Shown: one piece after another, positions 7,343 through 16,712 of the stretch
How positions within the stretch are numbered: the first letter of the stretch is position 1
Layout of the letters: each line of letters starts with the position of its first letter
Assembly (NCBI RefSeq): GCF_020252395.1
Contig: NZ_JADCDB010000006.1
Coordinates: 22,277-86,276 of the forward strand
Length of the DNA: 64,000 nucleotides
Direction of reading: 5' to 3'
From: Aestuariivirga sp.
Lineage (GTDB): Bacteria > Pseudomonadota > Alphaproteobacteria > Rhizobiales > Aestuariivirgaceae
Notes under the pieces: generated by a model
Told to the model about the DNA's origin: nothing
Databases searched by the model: none
What the model saw: the letters and a program-made list of their open reading frames with translations, nothing else
Position numbers and translations under genes: made by a program

Positions 7343-7681
7343 TCAGCCGCCCTCGCCGGGATTGGGGGAGAAATACTTATCGAGCTTCCCCTCCACCCCG
7401 TCGAACTCCTTGGCGTCCGCCGGAGCTTCCCGCTTGGTGGTGATGTTGGGCCACTGGGCCGCATATTCGGTGTTGAGCTTCAGCCAGGCTTCGAGGCCGG
7501 GCTCGGTATCGGGCTTGATCGCCTCGGCAGGGCACTCCGGCTCGCAGACGCCGCAATCGATGCATTCGTCCGGGTGGATGACGAGCATGTTCTCGCCCTC
7601 GTAGAAGCAGTCCACGGGGCAAACTTCGACGCAATCCATATACTTGCATTTGATGCAGTTGTCGGTGACGATATAGGTCAT
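7343..7681 (-). CDS. fdxA: 7Fe ferredoxin FdxA
   Basis: This 112-residue soluble ferredoxin begins [29 protein letters not shown] and has a second cluster motif [12 protein letters not shown] (Cys40, 43, 46 and 50). The spacing is that of seven-iron ferredoxins with one [3Fe-4S] and one [4Fe-4S] cluster; an extra Cys at 12 is also present. The C-terminal tail ([16 protein letters not shown]) is typical of FdxA. The length is normal. It is 15 bases downstream of the S4-domain gene on the same strand. The redox partner is not indicated by the context. Confidence 0.95.
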   Translation of the reverse strand: MTYIVTDNCIKCKYMDCVEVCPVDCFYEGENMLVIHPDECIDCGVCEPECPAEAIKPDTEPGLEAWLKLNTEYAAQWPNITTKREAPADAKEFDGVEGKLDKYFSPNPGEGG

Positions 7682-7696
7682 AGGCTCAACCGTTCT

Positions 7697-8062
7697 TTAT
7701 TCCGAACGTTTTCTAGCAATTTCCGGCTGTGCTTGCACCAAATTTTGCGGCGTTTCCTCATCCGGAGCGGACATGCCTGATAGGTGGCCCGGCTCGCGGT
7801 AGAGCAGGCGGGCCGCTTCGGCGGGTCCGCGCCGCTCGGCCAGCCCCGCGACGCGCAGAACGCGCACCCTGGAATTGAGCACGATGGTCAGAACGTTGCC
7901 GGGCTTCACCCCATGGCCGGGCTTCAGCGTCTTCTGGCCGTTGAGGCGGACGTGGCCCGACTCGACCAAGCTGGCTGCGGCCTCCCGCGTCTTCACCACC
8001 CGGGCGAACCACAGCCACTTGTCGAGGCGCTGGCGCGCCTGCTGCTTGTCACTTGCCGGCAA
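7697..8062 (-). CDS. S4-domain RNA-binding protein (Hsp15-like)
   Basis: The 121-residue protein has an N-terminal S4 fold, QRLDKWLWFARVVKTREAAASLVESGHVRLNGQ broken here only for description, with the usual conserved Arg and Gly residues. The C-terminus is a Glu/Gln-rich tail. The Hsp15/HslR group binds stalled 50S subunits carrying peptidyl-tRNA, but many alphaproteobacterial members are untested. The start overlaps the end of the helicase gene by 14 bases, so translation of the two is likely linked. Confidence 0.88.
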   Translation of the reverse strand: MPASDKQQARQRLDKWLWFARVVKTREAAASLVESGHVRLNGQKTLKPGHGVKPGNVLTIVLNSRVRVLRVAGLAERRGPAEAARLLYREPGHLSGMSAPDEETPQNLVQAQPEIARKRSE

Positions 8063-11000
8063 GCTTGGCCTTCAGCGCACCCAGCACCGCAAAGGGCGAA
8101 TCGGGGTCCACCGGCTTCTCCGGGCGGGGTTTCCGCTCCTGGACCTCCGGCTTGCGGTCCTCCCGGCGGGGCTTCCGGTCCTGACGGCCCTCTTGACGCG
8201 CTTCCAGGCCTTCCGCGCGGTCCTCGCGCGGCTTGCTGCCCTTGCCGTGGTGACGGTGGGGGCGTTCCTCGCGCGGCTTCTGCTCGCCCGCGGGCTTCTC
8301 AGCGCCTTCGGCAGGCTTGGCTGGGCCGCGGTGCGGGCGGCGGTTGTGCTGCTGGCGCTCCGGCCGGTGCCGGAAAGGGCCGGTGTCCCGCGGCCACCAG
8401 ATTTCGGCCTCTACCTCTTCCATGGCGGCATCGGGGGCGGCTTCGGTCCCCGCGTCCGGCACGGGCTGGGCCTCGCCCTCCACTGCCGGGGTGCCGGGGA
8501 TGGCGTCAGACTCGAGAGCGTTGTCCGGAATTTCGGCCGATGCGATGGGCTGCGCCAACGGTTCTGCATGCTCCGGCGTTACCGGCTCAGCAGAGACGGG
8601 CGTCGCGCTGAGGGCAACATCCGCCGGCGTCTCCGAGGTGGCGGCAACAGCGGCGGTTGCAGCAACGGCAGCGGCCACGGGGCGCTTCACCATCTTCTTC
8701 TGCATGCGGTAGTCAAGGCTGCGCAGAATGCCGAGGAAGTCTTCGCCGGAGCAGCCGACGAGCGACATCATGTCCGGCACCACGGTGAAGCCGCCTCCCT
8801 CGACGGAACCCGAGGGGCGGGTCTCCCCGGGGAAGCGCGGGCGCCAGAACACGCGCTCGCGGATCACGTCCGCCAGGCGCTCCAGCATGTCGATGCGGAC
8901 GACGCGCGAGCCGCAGATGCGATAGCCGCACACACGGTAGAAGCCCTTGGGCGTCGACCGGTCGAAGCTCGCCGAGGTGAGGCCCTGGCCCGGCGGTTGC
9001 GGAAGTGCGGCGAGCTCGAGCTTGCCTTCCTTCTGCAGGCCGAGCGCCCAGAGCAACAGGCGGACCTCGGTGGGCGCAGGCTTCAGGAGTGCCGGCACAT
9101 AGACGTTGAAGGCGCCGAAGCGGGCACCGAGGGCCCGCAGCTTGGCGCGGTCGTCCTGACTCAGGCCCTTTACTTCCTCGGCCACGGTGTCACGCGGGAG
9201 AACGCCGAGGGTCTCGACAAGGCGATAGGCCAGCCCACGCGAGATGCCTTCGAGGCCCTCACCCTCCTCGAGCTTGACGAGCGGCTCGAGCACCGTGGCA
9301 ATATGGCGATCGGTGAATTTCTGGAGGCGCGCCTGCACCTCCTCACGCGCGGAGCCCGAGAGCTGGTCGCCGGCGACGACGGCGGCGCGCGGCTTCAGCA
9401 GCGCGGCGCCCGGTTCGAGCTTGCCGACGGGCGCGTGGTTCCAGATGATCTGGCCATCGCGGATGAGCTTCAGGTCGGTATCGGCTGAGGCGGCGACGGC
9501 CTTGGCGCGGGCCGCGATCTCGGTGGCGACGGCGGACATGGCGGCGGCCTTGAGGGCGCGGGCTTCCGCCCCTTCGGTCGCGCCATCGGGCACGAACAGG
9601 AAACCCTTGATCCTGCCAATATACTCGCCCTCGACGTGGATGGCGCCATCTTCTTCAACAGTCGACATCAATTCTTCCTTCTGGGCCAGGCGCTTCATCA
9701 GCACGCTGGTACGGCGGTCGATAAAACGCTTTGTCAGCCGCTCATGCAAGGCATCCGACAGCTTGTCCTCTATCTCTCTCGCGTAGGATTGCCAATAGAG
9801 AGGCGCCTTGAGCCAATCCGGACGGTTGGCCACGAAAGTCCACGTGCGGATGTGGCTGATGCGGTTCGACAGCGTGTCGAGGTCGCCCGCCGTGTTCTCG
9901 CAGAACTTCAGCTGCCGCACAAACCAGTCTTCGTCGATGAAGCCATCCCCCGTCTGGAGATACTGGTAGATCTTCGAGACGATCGAGGCATGCTCGGAGT
10001 TCGATATGTTTCGGTAATCGGGGATCTGGCAGACCTCCCACAGCCGCTCCACGTCCTTCTTCGACCTGGCGAGGTCGCGCGTCGCGGGGTCGCGGGCGAG
10101 GGCTTCGAGCGCGAGGAGATCGGCATTGGGCTGGGCGCGGGTGAGGCCCTGGGCTTGCGGCAGCAGATTCAGCGACTGCCGGAGGCGTTCGAGCGAGCCG
10201 AAGTCGAGATCGCGGTTGCGCCACTGCAGCATGCGCACAGCATCGAAGTTATGGGACTCGAGGCGCTCCACCACCTCCTGCTCGAAAGGGTCGGCCTCGC
10301 CCGTGACGCCGAAGGTGCCGTCATTCATATAGCGGCCGGCACGGCCGGCCACTTGCCCCAGTTCGGAGGGGTTGAGATGGCGGTACTGGAAGCCGTCGAA
10401 CTTGCGCGTCGAGGCAAAGGCCACATGGTCCACATCCATGTTGAGGCCCATGCCAATGGCATCGGTGGCGACGATGTAGTCAACGTCGCCGGATTGATAG
10501 AGCGCCACCTGCGCATTGCGGGTGCGTGGGCTGAGCGCGCCCAGAACGACGGCGGCGCCGCCGCGCTGGCGGCGGATCAGCTCGGCTGTCGCATAGACCA
10601 TGTCAGCTGAGAAGGCGACAATGGCGGAGCGGCGCGGCAGGCGGGTGATCTTCTTCTGGCCCGCATAGAGCAGCTGCGAGAAGCGCGGGCGCGCGACGAA
10701 GCTGGCGCCGGGCAGCAGGCGCTCGAGCAGCGGGCGCATGGTGGCGGCGCCCAGCAGCATCGTCTCGTCGCGTCCGCGGCGGTCGAGCACCCGGTCCGTG
10801 AAGATATGGCCGCGCTCGAAATCGGCACAGAGCTGCACCTCGTCGATGGCGAGGAAGGGCACATCCACATCGCTCGGCATGGCCTCGACGGTGCAGATCC
10901 AGTAGCGCGCGGCGGCGGGGATGATCTTCTCTTCGCCGGTGACCAGCGCCACGGCGGCATCGCCGGCACGTGCCCGCACCTTGTCGAAAATTTCGCGCGC

Positions 11001-11123
11001 GAGGAGGCGGAGCGGCAGGCCGATCATGCCGCCGCCGTGCCCCAGCATGCGCTCCACCGCAAGGTGGGTCTTGCCGGTGTTGGTTGGGCCAAGCACGGCA
11101 GTGACGGGTTTCTGGGAGGGCAT
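8049..11123 (-). CDS. Suv3-like DExH-box helicase with long charged C-terminal tail
   Basis: This 1024-residue protein has an N-terminal helicase core: Walker A GPTNTGKTHLAVE (about residues 12-24), DEVQ box (AIDEVQLC), and motif VI GQVAGRAGRYMNDG. These match the Suv3 / MgpS group of RNA helicases. A central helical region follows. About residues 880-1024 are a disordered Arg/Glu/Pro/Lys tail ending in a short motif (DPDSPFAVLGALKAKL). Suv3 works with an exoribonuclease in mitochondrial RNA decay; alphaproteobacterial homologues keep this architecture. The gene leads a block of helicase, S4 protein and fdxA on the minus strand. RNA rather than DNA as substrate is inferred from the family. 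Confidence 0.88.
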   Translation of the reverse strand: MPSQKPVTAVLGPTNTGKTHLAVERMLGHGGGMIGLPLRLLAREIFDKVRARAGDAAVALVTGEEKIIPAAARYWICTVEAMPSDVDVPFLAIDEVQLCADFERGHIFTDRVLDRRGRDETMLLGAATMRPLLERLLPGASFVARPRFSQLLYAGQKKITRLPRRSAIVAFSADMVYATAELIRRQRGGAAVVLGALSPRTRNAQVALYQSGDVDYIVATDAIGMGLNMDVDHVAFASTRKFDGFQYRHLNPSELGQVAGRAGRYMNDGTFGVTGEADPFEQEVVERLESHNFDAVRMLQWRNRDLDFGSLERLRQSLNLLPQAQGLTRAQPNADLLALEALARDPATRDLARSKKDVERLWEVCQIPDYRNISNSEHASIVSKIYQYLQTGDGFIDEDWFVRQLKFCENTAGDLDTLSNRISHIRTWTFVANRPDWLKAPLYWQSYAREIEDKLSDALHERLTKRFIDRRTSVLMKRLAQKEELMSTVEEDGAIHVEGEYIGRIKGFLFVPDGATEGAEARALKAAAMSAVATEIAARAKAVAASADTDLKLIRDGQIIWNHAPVGKLEPGAALLKPRAAVVAGDQLSGSAREEVQARLQKFTDRHIATVLEPLVKLEEGEGLEGISRGLAYRLVETLGVLPRDTVAEEVKGLSQDDRAKLRALGARFGAFNVYVPALLKPAPTEVRLLLWALGLQKEGKLELAALPQPPGQGLTSASFDRSTPKGFYRVCGYRICGSRVVRIDMLERLADVIRERVFWRPRFPGETRPSGSVEGGGFTVVPDMMSLVGCSGEDFLGILRSLDYRMQKKMVKRPVAAAVAATAAVAATSETPADVALSATPVSAEPVTPEHAEPLAQPIASAEIPDNALESDAIPGTPAVEGEAQPVPDAGTEAAPDAAMEEVEAEIWWPRDTGPFRHRPERQQHNRRPHRGPAKPAEGAEKPAGEQKPREERPHRHHGKGSKPREDRAEGLEARQEGRQDRKPRREDRKPEVQERKPRPEKPVDPDSPFAVLGALKAKLAGK

Positions 11124-11788
11124 CTAAGGCGGCTTCACCGGACTTTCCTGAGCCTCAGACTTGGGGCGCGGGTCCCCTACGGTCAAGGACTATTGCTCCG
11201 TTCTGAAACACCCCGTTAAACAATGGATTCAAACCCGAACGAACCCGGCCCGAATCGTTACCGCCTGGATTTTCCAAGTTTGTTCTCAAATGCTTGTGCT
11301 GGATTTGCAGGGGTTTCGCAAGGCGGTGTTTGATGTAATTGGGCATATGCCCCGGCAATCGGCGGCGGGGATGGACCCGCGAGTCTTAAACCCCCGCTCG
11401 CCATGGTTGACGAATTCCGGCGCGCTCCGGGAGTGGCGCCCCGCCGTTCTTAACGGAGTGGACCATCCCCGGAACGGATCGCGCCCGAATCGCTCGAGGG
11501 CAGATTTTCGCTCTTTGTTCTCGCAAGATGTTGTGGCCGGTGTGGCTTAAGCCTACAAGAGCCCGGGAGAATCTTGCGCGCTGCGGATGGATGGGCGGCG
11601 GCGGCGTTAACCATACTGTGCCAGATTGGGACATCGCGTTTCCTGAGACCTGCAAGGGTGCATCAGAAGGGCCCACTAAGGAACCCTGCCTTCCAGCTTG
11701 ACCCCGCGCGCCGCTCACACTATAGACCCGTCATCCGAACTGGGGCACCGTGCCGACCGGCGGTAATTTCTGTGTTGGAGTTAAGCCC
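11124..11788. other. 665-base gene-free region between the helicase and rpmB
   Basis: No coding frame here has family similarity or a plausible ribosome-binding site. Base composition is lower in G+C than the flanks, with several TTAA sites and a ten-base palindrome GGCTTAAGCC (11544-11553). That palindrome lies inside a wider inverted repeat (CGCAAGAT 11522-11529, ATCTTGCG 11571-11578). The region must hold the promoters of the divergent helicase and rpmB units. Its length leaves room for a small RNA or long leader, which I cannot identify. Confidence 0.4.
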
Positions 11789-12085
11789 ATGGCCCGCCGT
11801 TGTGAGTTGACGGGAAAGAACGCGCTGGTTGGCAACAAGGTCAGCCATGCAAACAACAAGACCAAGACCCGCTTCATGCCGAACCTGTGCGACGTGAGCC
11901 TGATGAGCGATGCAATGGGCCTGACCTATCGTCTGCGCATCTCGGCCATCGCGCTGAAATCGGTGGAGCATGCCGGCGGCCTAGATGCCTTCCTGCTGAA
12001 GGCCGACAGCGCCACGCTCTCGGAGAAGGCGCTGCGCCTTAAACGTTCCATTTCCAAGAAGCTGGACGCCGCCAAGGCCGCCTGA
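11789..12085 (+). CDS. rpmB: 50S ribosomal protein L28
   Basis: The 98-residue protein begins [29 protein letters not shown], which is diagnostic for L28, and ends in a basic helix ([16 protein letters not shown]). The ATG at 11789 is preceded by TTGGAG. It is transcribed alone and followed at once by a strong terminator. The length is normal for alphaproteobacterial L28, which is longer than that of gammaproteobacteria. Confidence 0.98.
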   Translation: MARRCELTGKNALVGNKVSHANNKTKTRFMPNLCDVSLMSDAMGLTYRLRISAIALKSVEHAGGLDAFLLKADSATLSEKALRLKRSISKKLDAAKAA

Positions 12086-12108
12086 TCTTCCGATCCGCCG
12101 GGATTGCG

Positions 12109-12135
12109 AAAGCCGCTCCAACCGGAGCGGCTTTT
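12109..12135 (+). terminator. Rho-independent terminator after rpmB
   Basis: A perfect 11-base stem (AAAGCCGCTCC 12109-12119 with GGAGCGGCTTT 12124-12134) has loop AACC and is followed by CTTTTGCTTT. It begins 23 bases after the rpmB stop. Confidence 0.93.
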
Positions 12136-12152
12136 GCTTTATGGGTCAGGCC

Positions 12153-12794
12153 ATGAGCGAAGAGAAAGTAAGCAACCGCGGCAACGGCCCGCGCGACGGG
12201 TCCCCGCGCATCCACGGTTCGGCCGTCACCCGCAACGCCAGGCTGGGGCGCTTCACCGAGTTGAAGGAGCGCGTGCACTTCTTCGATTCGACGCTTGGCG
12301 ACTATTCCTACATAGAGCGGGACTCGGAGGCGATCTACAGCGAGATCGGAAGGTTCTGCGCCATTGCCGCGCAGGTGCGCCTTAATGCGCTGAACCACCC
12401 GATGGAGCGCATCAGCCAGCACAAGATCACCTATCGGCCCAATGAGTATTTCGCCCATGCCAAGCTCGACAAGGCGTTCCGCGAACAGCGCATCGCCAAG
12501 AGCGTGGTGATCGGCCATGACGTGTGGATCGGCCATGGCGCCATCATCCTGCCGGGCGCCACCATCGGCCACGGCGCGGTGGTTGCCGCAGGCGCCGTGG
12601 TGAAGAAGGACGTGGCGCCCTATGCCATCGTGGGCGGCGTGCCGGCGCGCTTCCTAAAGTGGAGATTTGCGCCGGAAGTTGCCGCGCGCATCCAACGGCT
12701 TGCTTGGTGGGACTGGGCGCATGAGCGGCTGGGCAAGGTGGTGGAGGACATGCGGGCTCTGCCGGTGGAGGATTTTCTCGCGAAATATGAGTAG
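12153..12794 (+). CDS. Left-handed beta-helix (hexapeptide) acyltransferase, phosphonate-cluster type
   Basis: The 213-residue protein has hexapeptide repeats ([33 protein letters not shown]) preceded by the block [30 protein letters not shown] and [16 protein letters not shown]. This matches the hexapeptide family often found in phosphonate-utilisation clusters. The catalytic His is probably in [10 protein letters not shown]. No phn genes are nearby, so its acceptor is unknown. ATG 12153 is preferred over 12141 because the latter is only a few bases past the rpmB terminator and GGTCAGG precedes 12153. It converges on cobT with a 5-base gap. Confidence 0.8.
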   Translation: MSEEKVSNRGNGPRDGSPRIHGSAVTRNARLGRFTELKERVHFFDSTLGDYSYIERDSEAIYSEIGRFCAIAAQVRLNALNHPMERISQHKITYRPNEYFAHAKLDKAFREQRIAKSVVIGHDVWIGHGAIILPGATIGHGAVVAAGAVVKKDVAPYAIVGGVPARFLKWRFAPEVAARIQRLAWWDWAHERLGKVVEDMRALPVEDFLAKYE

Positions 12795-12799
12795 GGCTC

Positions 12800-14686
12800 T
12801 CAAGCCCTCGCCCGCTTCTTCGGAGCCGGCTTGGCGATGGCCTTGGGCCTGGCGTTTTCGGAGAACAGCTCGGCCAGCTTCTCGGTCATCGCGCCGCCCA
12901 GTTCCTCGGCGTCCACGATGGTCACCGCGCGCTTGTAATAGCGCGTCACGTCATGGCCGATTCCGATGGCGATGAGTTCCACCGGCGAGCGCTGCTCGAT
13001 GTCGTGGATCACCTGGCGGAGATGCTTTTCGAGGTAGTTGCCGGAGTTCACCGACAGAGTTGAATCATCGACTGGCGCACCGTCCGAGATCACCATCAGG
13101 ATTCGGCGCTGCTCGCGCCGCGCCAGCAGGCGGTTATGTGCCCAGATCAGCGCCTCGCCGTCGATGTTTTCCTTCAGCAGCCCCTCGCGCATCATCAGCC
13201 CGAGGCTCTTGCGTGCCCGGCGCCACGGCGTGTCGGCCGGCTTGTAGATGATGTGCCGGAGGTCGTTGAGGCGGCCGGGGTTTGCCGGCTTGTTGGAGGC
13301 GAGCCACTTCTCGCGTGCCTGACCGCCCTTCCACGCACGCGTGGTGAAGCCCAGGATCTCCACTTTCACGCCGCAGCGCTCCAGCGTGCGGGCGAGGATG
13401 TCGGCGCAGGTGGCGGCCACCGTGATGGGGCGGCCGCGCATCGAGCCCGAATTGTCGAGCAGCAGGCTCACCACCGTGTCGCGGAATTCGGTGTCCTGCT
13501 CCTCCTTGAAGGAGAGCGGGTGCATGGGGTCGATGATGACGCGCATCAGGCGCGAGGCATCCAGCACGCCTTCCTCGAGGTCGAAGTCCCAGGAGCGGTT
13601 CTGCTGCGCCATGAGGCGGCGCTGCAGGCGGTTGGCAAGACGCGCCACGACGCCCTGAAGGTTCGAGAGCTGCTTGTCGAGATAGTTGCGAAGCCTCGTC
13701 AGCTCCTCGGCGTCGCACAGGTCCTCGGCCGCGATCACCTCGTCGAACTGGTTGGTGAAGACACTGTAGAAATCCTCGTTGGAGAGCGAGGAGAAGGGAA
13801 GCTGCGGCTTCCACGGCTCTTCGCCCTCTTGCTCTTCCTCGCCGTCCCGGTCTTCCGCATGGTCTTCGACGTCGATCTGCTGGGCGTCCATTTCGGCGGC
13901 TTCGGATTCGCCTTCGGCGTCCTGCATCTCCTCCATGGACTGCTGGGAGCTGTCCTGCTCTTCGCTGTCAGGCGTCTCTTGGCGCTCGCCGGAATCCTCG
14001 TCCGGCTCGTTCGACTCGTCGTTCTCGTCCGATTGGTCGGGGTCCTCGCCCAGCTCTTCGCCCATGTCGAGGGCGGCGATGATGTCGCGCGACATGCGGG
14101 CGAAGGCCGCCTGGTCGTGGACGTTCTCCATCAGCTGCGAAAGCTGCTCGTGCGCCTTGTCCTCGATCCACGGCCGCCACAGATCGACCATGGTGCGGGC
14201 GCCTTCGGGCGGCGCTTCGCCCGTCAGCTTCTCTCGCACCAGCAGGGCCACGGCCTCGTCGAGCGGCGCATCCTTGCGGTCGGTGTAGCGGGCGGCGTCT
14301 TTCTTGCGGTAGCGGTCGTCCAGCATGGCCGCGAGGTTGGTCTTCATGCCCTGCATGGCGTTGGCGCCCAGCGCCTCGATGCGGGCCTGCTCGACGGCCT
14401 CAAACACGGCGCGCGCATTCTTGCCCTGCGGCTGGTAGCGGGCGTGGACCTTGTCGTTGTGGTTGGCGAGGCGGAGCGCGAAACTGTCGGACAGGCCGCG
14501 CACGATGGCGATGTCGGAGGCCTTCAGCTCATTCGCCACCTGCGGCAGCTTGGCGCGGTTGCCGGCGAGCGACGGCGCCTCGTTGCCGAAGGCCACGGAA
14601 AGCTCCGGGTCCTCGGCAATGGTCTTCATCGCGACGGTGAGGACGCGCTTGAACTCGTTCGAAGGTGTGTCCTTCTCCTTCGCCAC
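12800..14686 (-). CDS. cobT: Aerobic cobaltochelatase subunit CobT
   Basis: This 628-residue subunit has a helical N-terminal region, a very acidic central stretch (about residues 215-290, dominated by Glu, Asp, Ser and Gln) and a C-terminal von Willebrand A domain. That domain has the MIDAS motif [12 protein letters not shown] and a later [10 protein letters not shown]. CobT forms the chaperone ring with CobS that drives CobN to insert cobalt into hydrogenobyrinate diamide. The GTG at 14686, ten bases past the cobS stop, is the likely start because similarity begins there ([17 protein letters not shown]). Longer upstream frames overlap cobS and look non-coding. Confidence 0.93.
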   Translation of the reverse strand: MAKEKDTPSNEFKRVLTVAMKTIAEDPELSVAFGNEAPSLAGNRAKLPQVANELKASDIAIVRGLSDSFALRLANHNDKVHARYQPQGKNARAVFEAVEQARIEALGANAMQGMKTNLAAMLDDRYRKKDAARYTDRKDAPLDEAVALLVREKLTGEAPPEGARTMVDLWRPWIEDKAHEQLSQLMENVHDQAAFARMSRDIIAALDMGEELGEDPDQSDENDESNEPDEDSGERQETPDSEEQDSSQQSMEEMQDAEGESEAAEMDAQQIDVEDHAEDRDGEEEQEGEEPWKPQLPFSSLSNEDFYSVFTNQFDEVIAAEDLCDAEELTRLRNYLDKQLSNLQGVVARLANRLQRRLMAQQNRSWDFDLEEGVLDASRLMRVIIDPMHPLSFKEEQDTEFRDTVVSLLLDNSGSMRGRPITVAATCADILARTLERCGVKVEILGFTTRAWKGGQAREKWLASNKPANPGRLNDLRHIIYKPADTPWRRARKSLGLMMREGLLKENIDGEALIWAHNRLLARREQRRILMVISDGAPVDDSTLSVNSGNYLEKHLRQVIHDIEQRSPVELIAIGIGHDVTRYYKRAVTIVDAEELGGAMTEKLAELFSENARPKAIAKPAPKKRARA

Positions 14687-14696
14687 CTGAAGGACC

Positions 14697-15686
14697 TCAG
14701 GCGATGGCGATGTGGGCGGAGGATTCCGGCAGTTCCTCGCCGAAGCAGCGCTGGTAGAACTCGGCCACCACGCTGCGCTCCAGCTCGTCGCACTTGTTGA
14801 GGAAGGTAACGCGGAAGGCGAAACCCACATCGCCGAATATCTCGGCGTTCTGCGCCCAGGTAATCACCGTGCGTGGGCTCATGACGGTCGAGAGATCGCC
14901 CTGCATGAAGGCGTTGCGGGTCAGGTCCGCCACGCGCACCATGTTGGAGATGGTCTTTCGGCCCTTCTCGGTGTCGAAGTGCTTCGACTTTGCCGCCACG
15001 ATGCCCACCTCCTGCGCATGGGGCAAGTAGTTGAGCGCGGTGATGATCGACCAGCGGTCCATCTGCGCCTGGTTGATCTGCTGCGTGCCGTGATAGAGGC
15101 CGGTGGTGTCGCCCAGGCCGATGGTGTTGGCCGTGGCGAAGAGCCGGAAGGCGGCGTGCGGACGGATGACGCGCGACTGGTCGAGAAGCGTTAGCTTGCC
15201 CGAGCTTTCGAGAATGCGCTGGATCACGAACATCACGTCCGGGCGGCCGGCGTCATATTCGTCGAACACGAGGGCCACATTGTGCTGGTAGGCCCAGGGC
15301 AGGATGCCTTCGCGGAACTCGGTGACCTGCTTTCCCTCCTGCAGCACGATCGCATCCTTGCCGATGAGGTCGATGCGGGAGATGTGGCTGTCGAGGTTGA
15401 TGCGGATGCAGGGCCATTTGAGGCGGGCGGCCACCTGCTCGATATGAGTCGACTTGCCGGTGCCGTGATAGCCCGTCACCATAACGCGGCGGTTGAAGGC
15501 GAAGCCCGCGAGGATGGCGAGCGTTGTCTCGCGGTTGAAGAGGTAGTCCGGGTCGAGGTCCGGAACATGTTCCGAGGCCCTGGAATAGGCGGGAACTTCC
15601 ATATTCGTGTCGAAGCCGAAAAGCTGCTTCACCGACGCCTTGGCGTCGGGCATGCCATTTGCCTCTGCAGGGGCCTTCGCAATCAT
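14697..15686 (-). CDS. cobS: Aerobic cobaltochelatase subunit CobS
   Basis: The 329-residue AAA+ ATPase has Walker [16 protein letters not shown], Walker [16 protein letters not shown] and sensor/arginine-finger regions typical of MoxR-related CobS. It pairs with CobT in the aerobic cobalamin pathway. The gene is immediately before cobT, and cobN is not in the window. The length is normal for the family. No cobalamin riboswitch-like leader is evident in the 79 bases upstream. Confidence 0.96.
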   Translation of the reverse strand: MIAKAPAEANGMPDAKASVKQLFGFDTNMEVPAYSRASEHVPDLDPDYLFNRETTLAILAGFAFNRRVMVTGYHGTGKSTHIEQVAARLKWPCIRINLDSHISRIDLIGKDAIVLQEGKQVTEFREGILPWAYQHNVALVFDEYDAGRPDVMFVIQRILESSGKLTLLDQSRVIRPHAAFRLFATANTIGLGDTTGLYHGTQQINQAQMDRWSIITALNYLPHAQEVGIVAAKSKHFDTEKGRKTISNMVRVADLTRNAFMQGDLSTVMSPRTVITWAQNAEIFGDVGFAFRVTFLNKCDELERSVVAEFYQRCFGEELPESSAHIAIA

Positions 15687-15765
15687 GTCAGGAAATCTTT
15701 ATGTTCCGGGGTTACGCGGACGGGTTTTAGACGGTCAGGCTCTGCCGGGCAAGGCTTTGCGCCGC

Positions 15766-16368
15766 TTAGCAGAATCCACTTGAACGCAGGTGGTCATAGG
15801 CCTGGATCACCGCCTTCAGCGTGTCCTCGTTGGCGCGGCTGCCGCCATTGGCGTCGGGGTGGAGCCGCTTCACCAGAGTCTTGTACTGGGTCTTCACCTG
15901 CTCCGGCGTGGCGCTGTCGTCCAGATTCAGCGTTTGCAGGGCCTTGAGTTCCGTCGAGCGCAGGGCGCGGCCGGAGGGATGGCGGCCGGGCTGCTTTCCA
16001 GTCCCGTTGAGGCCGAAGGGGCCGGCGCGCATCTGGGCGCCGCGGCGGCGCACGCTGGACGCATTGGGGGTGGCATTCTGGCCCAGTTTCCAGGTCGGAC
16101 GCTCGCCGAGGCGGGCGTTCTTCTGGAACTCCTGCATCTCGTCGTCCTTCATGCCGGAGAAATAATTGTAGGATTTGTTGTACTCCTGCACATGCTCGGT
16201 GCAGTAGTTATAGAACTTGCCCTCGTGGCCGCGGCCCATCGGCGCCTTGTGGCGTGCGGGGCGCGGGCAATCCGGCCAGTCACACTGGGGAATGGTCTCG
16301 GCCGCCTTCTTCTTGTCGGCCGAAGGCTTCACGCGGATCTTGTCGAAGTATTTTGAATCGAGCTTCAT
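15766..16368 (-). CDS. J-domain protein with N-terminal Cys/His region
   Basis: The 200-residue protein has its J domain at the C-terminus (about residues 143-200: LQTLNLDDSATPEQVKTQY, with the HPD triad at 170-172). The N-terminal part has Cys29, Cys34, Cys56 and His59 in CDWPDCPRPARHKAP and YNYCTEHVQEYN, a possible metal site. J domains stimulate Hsp70 ATPase; the target is unknown. It lies upstream of cobS on the same strand and is divergent from bolA, a gene order common in alphaproteobacteria. It is not DnaJ, since the G/F and CxxCxGxG regions are absent. Confidence 0.87.
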   Translation of the reverse strand: MKLDSKYFDKIRVKPSADKKKAAETIPQCDWPDCPRPARHKAPMGRGHEGKFYNYCTEHVQEYNKSYNYFSGMKDDEMQEFQKNARLGERPTWKLGQNATPNASSVRRRGAQMRAGPFGLNGTGKQPGRHPSGRALRSTELKALQTLNLDDSATPEQVKTQYKTLVKRLHPDANGGSRANEDTLKAVIQAYDHLRSSGFC

Positions 16369-16430
16369 CGACTCCGATTATGGTGATAGAGGCCCGCGCA
16401 AGCAAGCGCTAGCCGGTGGATAGAGACAGA

Positions 16431-16712
16431 ATGACACTGAACGCCAATCTCGGCCCCGTCGGCCAAAGAATCACCAAGAAGCTCAGGAACAGTTTCGCGC
16501 CTTCAGCGCTTGAGGTGATCGACGAGTCCCACCACCATGCCGGCCACTCCGGCTCAAGGTCCGATGGGGAAAGCCACTTCCGGGTGGTCATCGTGGCGGA
16601 GGCCTTCAGAGCCAAGTCGCGCGTCGAACAGCACCGCATGGTCAATGCCGCGCTGGCGGACGAACTGAAGGAGCGCGTGCACGCGCTGGCGATTCAATCC
16701 TCGGCGCCCTGA
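16431..16712 (+). CDS. bolA: BolA-family protein
   Basis: This 93-residue protein has the BolA fold with the family blocks ALEVIDESHHHAGHSG, HFRVVIVAEAF and RVEQHRMVNAAL...VHALAIQ. The His residues can bind a shared [2Fe-2S] cluster with a monothiol glutaredoxin; BolA also acts as a DNA-binding regulator in some species. ATG 16431 is chosen because conserved sequence starts soon after; a GTG at 16416 is in frame. Its last 19 bases overlap the end of the convergent FAD oxidoreductase gene. Confidence 0.94.
   Translation: MTLNANLGPVGQRITKKLRNSFAPSALEVIDESHHHAGHSGSRSDGESHFRVVIVAEAFRAKSRVEQHRMVNAALADELKERVHALAIQSSAP

Noticed and set aside
7875..9488. Long plus-strand open frame opposite the helicase gene
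   Set aside because: It mirrors the codon pattern of the helicase on the other strand, has no family motif and no ribosome-binding site. Similar long antisense frames lie opposite cobT (13136-14800), accA/oxidase (21861-23618), secA (25624-27297) and argJ (28648-30126), as expected at high G+C.
11161..11550. 129-codon plus-strand frame in the gap before rpmB
   Set aside because: Composition and codon use are unlike neighbouring genes, it lacks a start site and resembles no family. The region is treated as non-coding.
15687..15765. Cobalamin riboswitch before cobS
   Set aside because: Only 79 bases separate cobS from the J-domain gene, too short, and no B12 box is visible.
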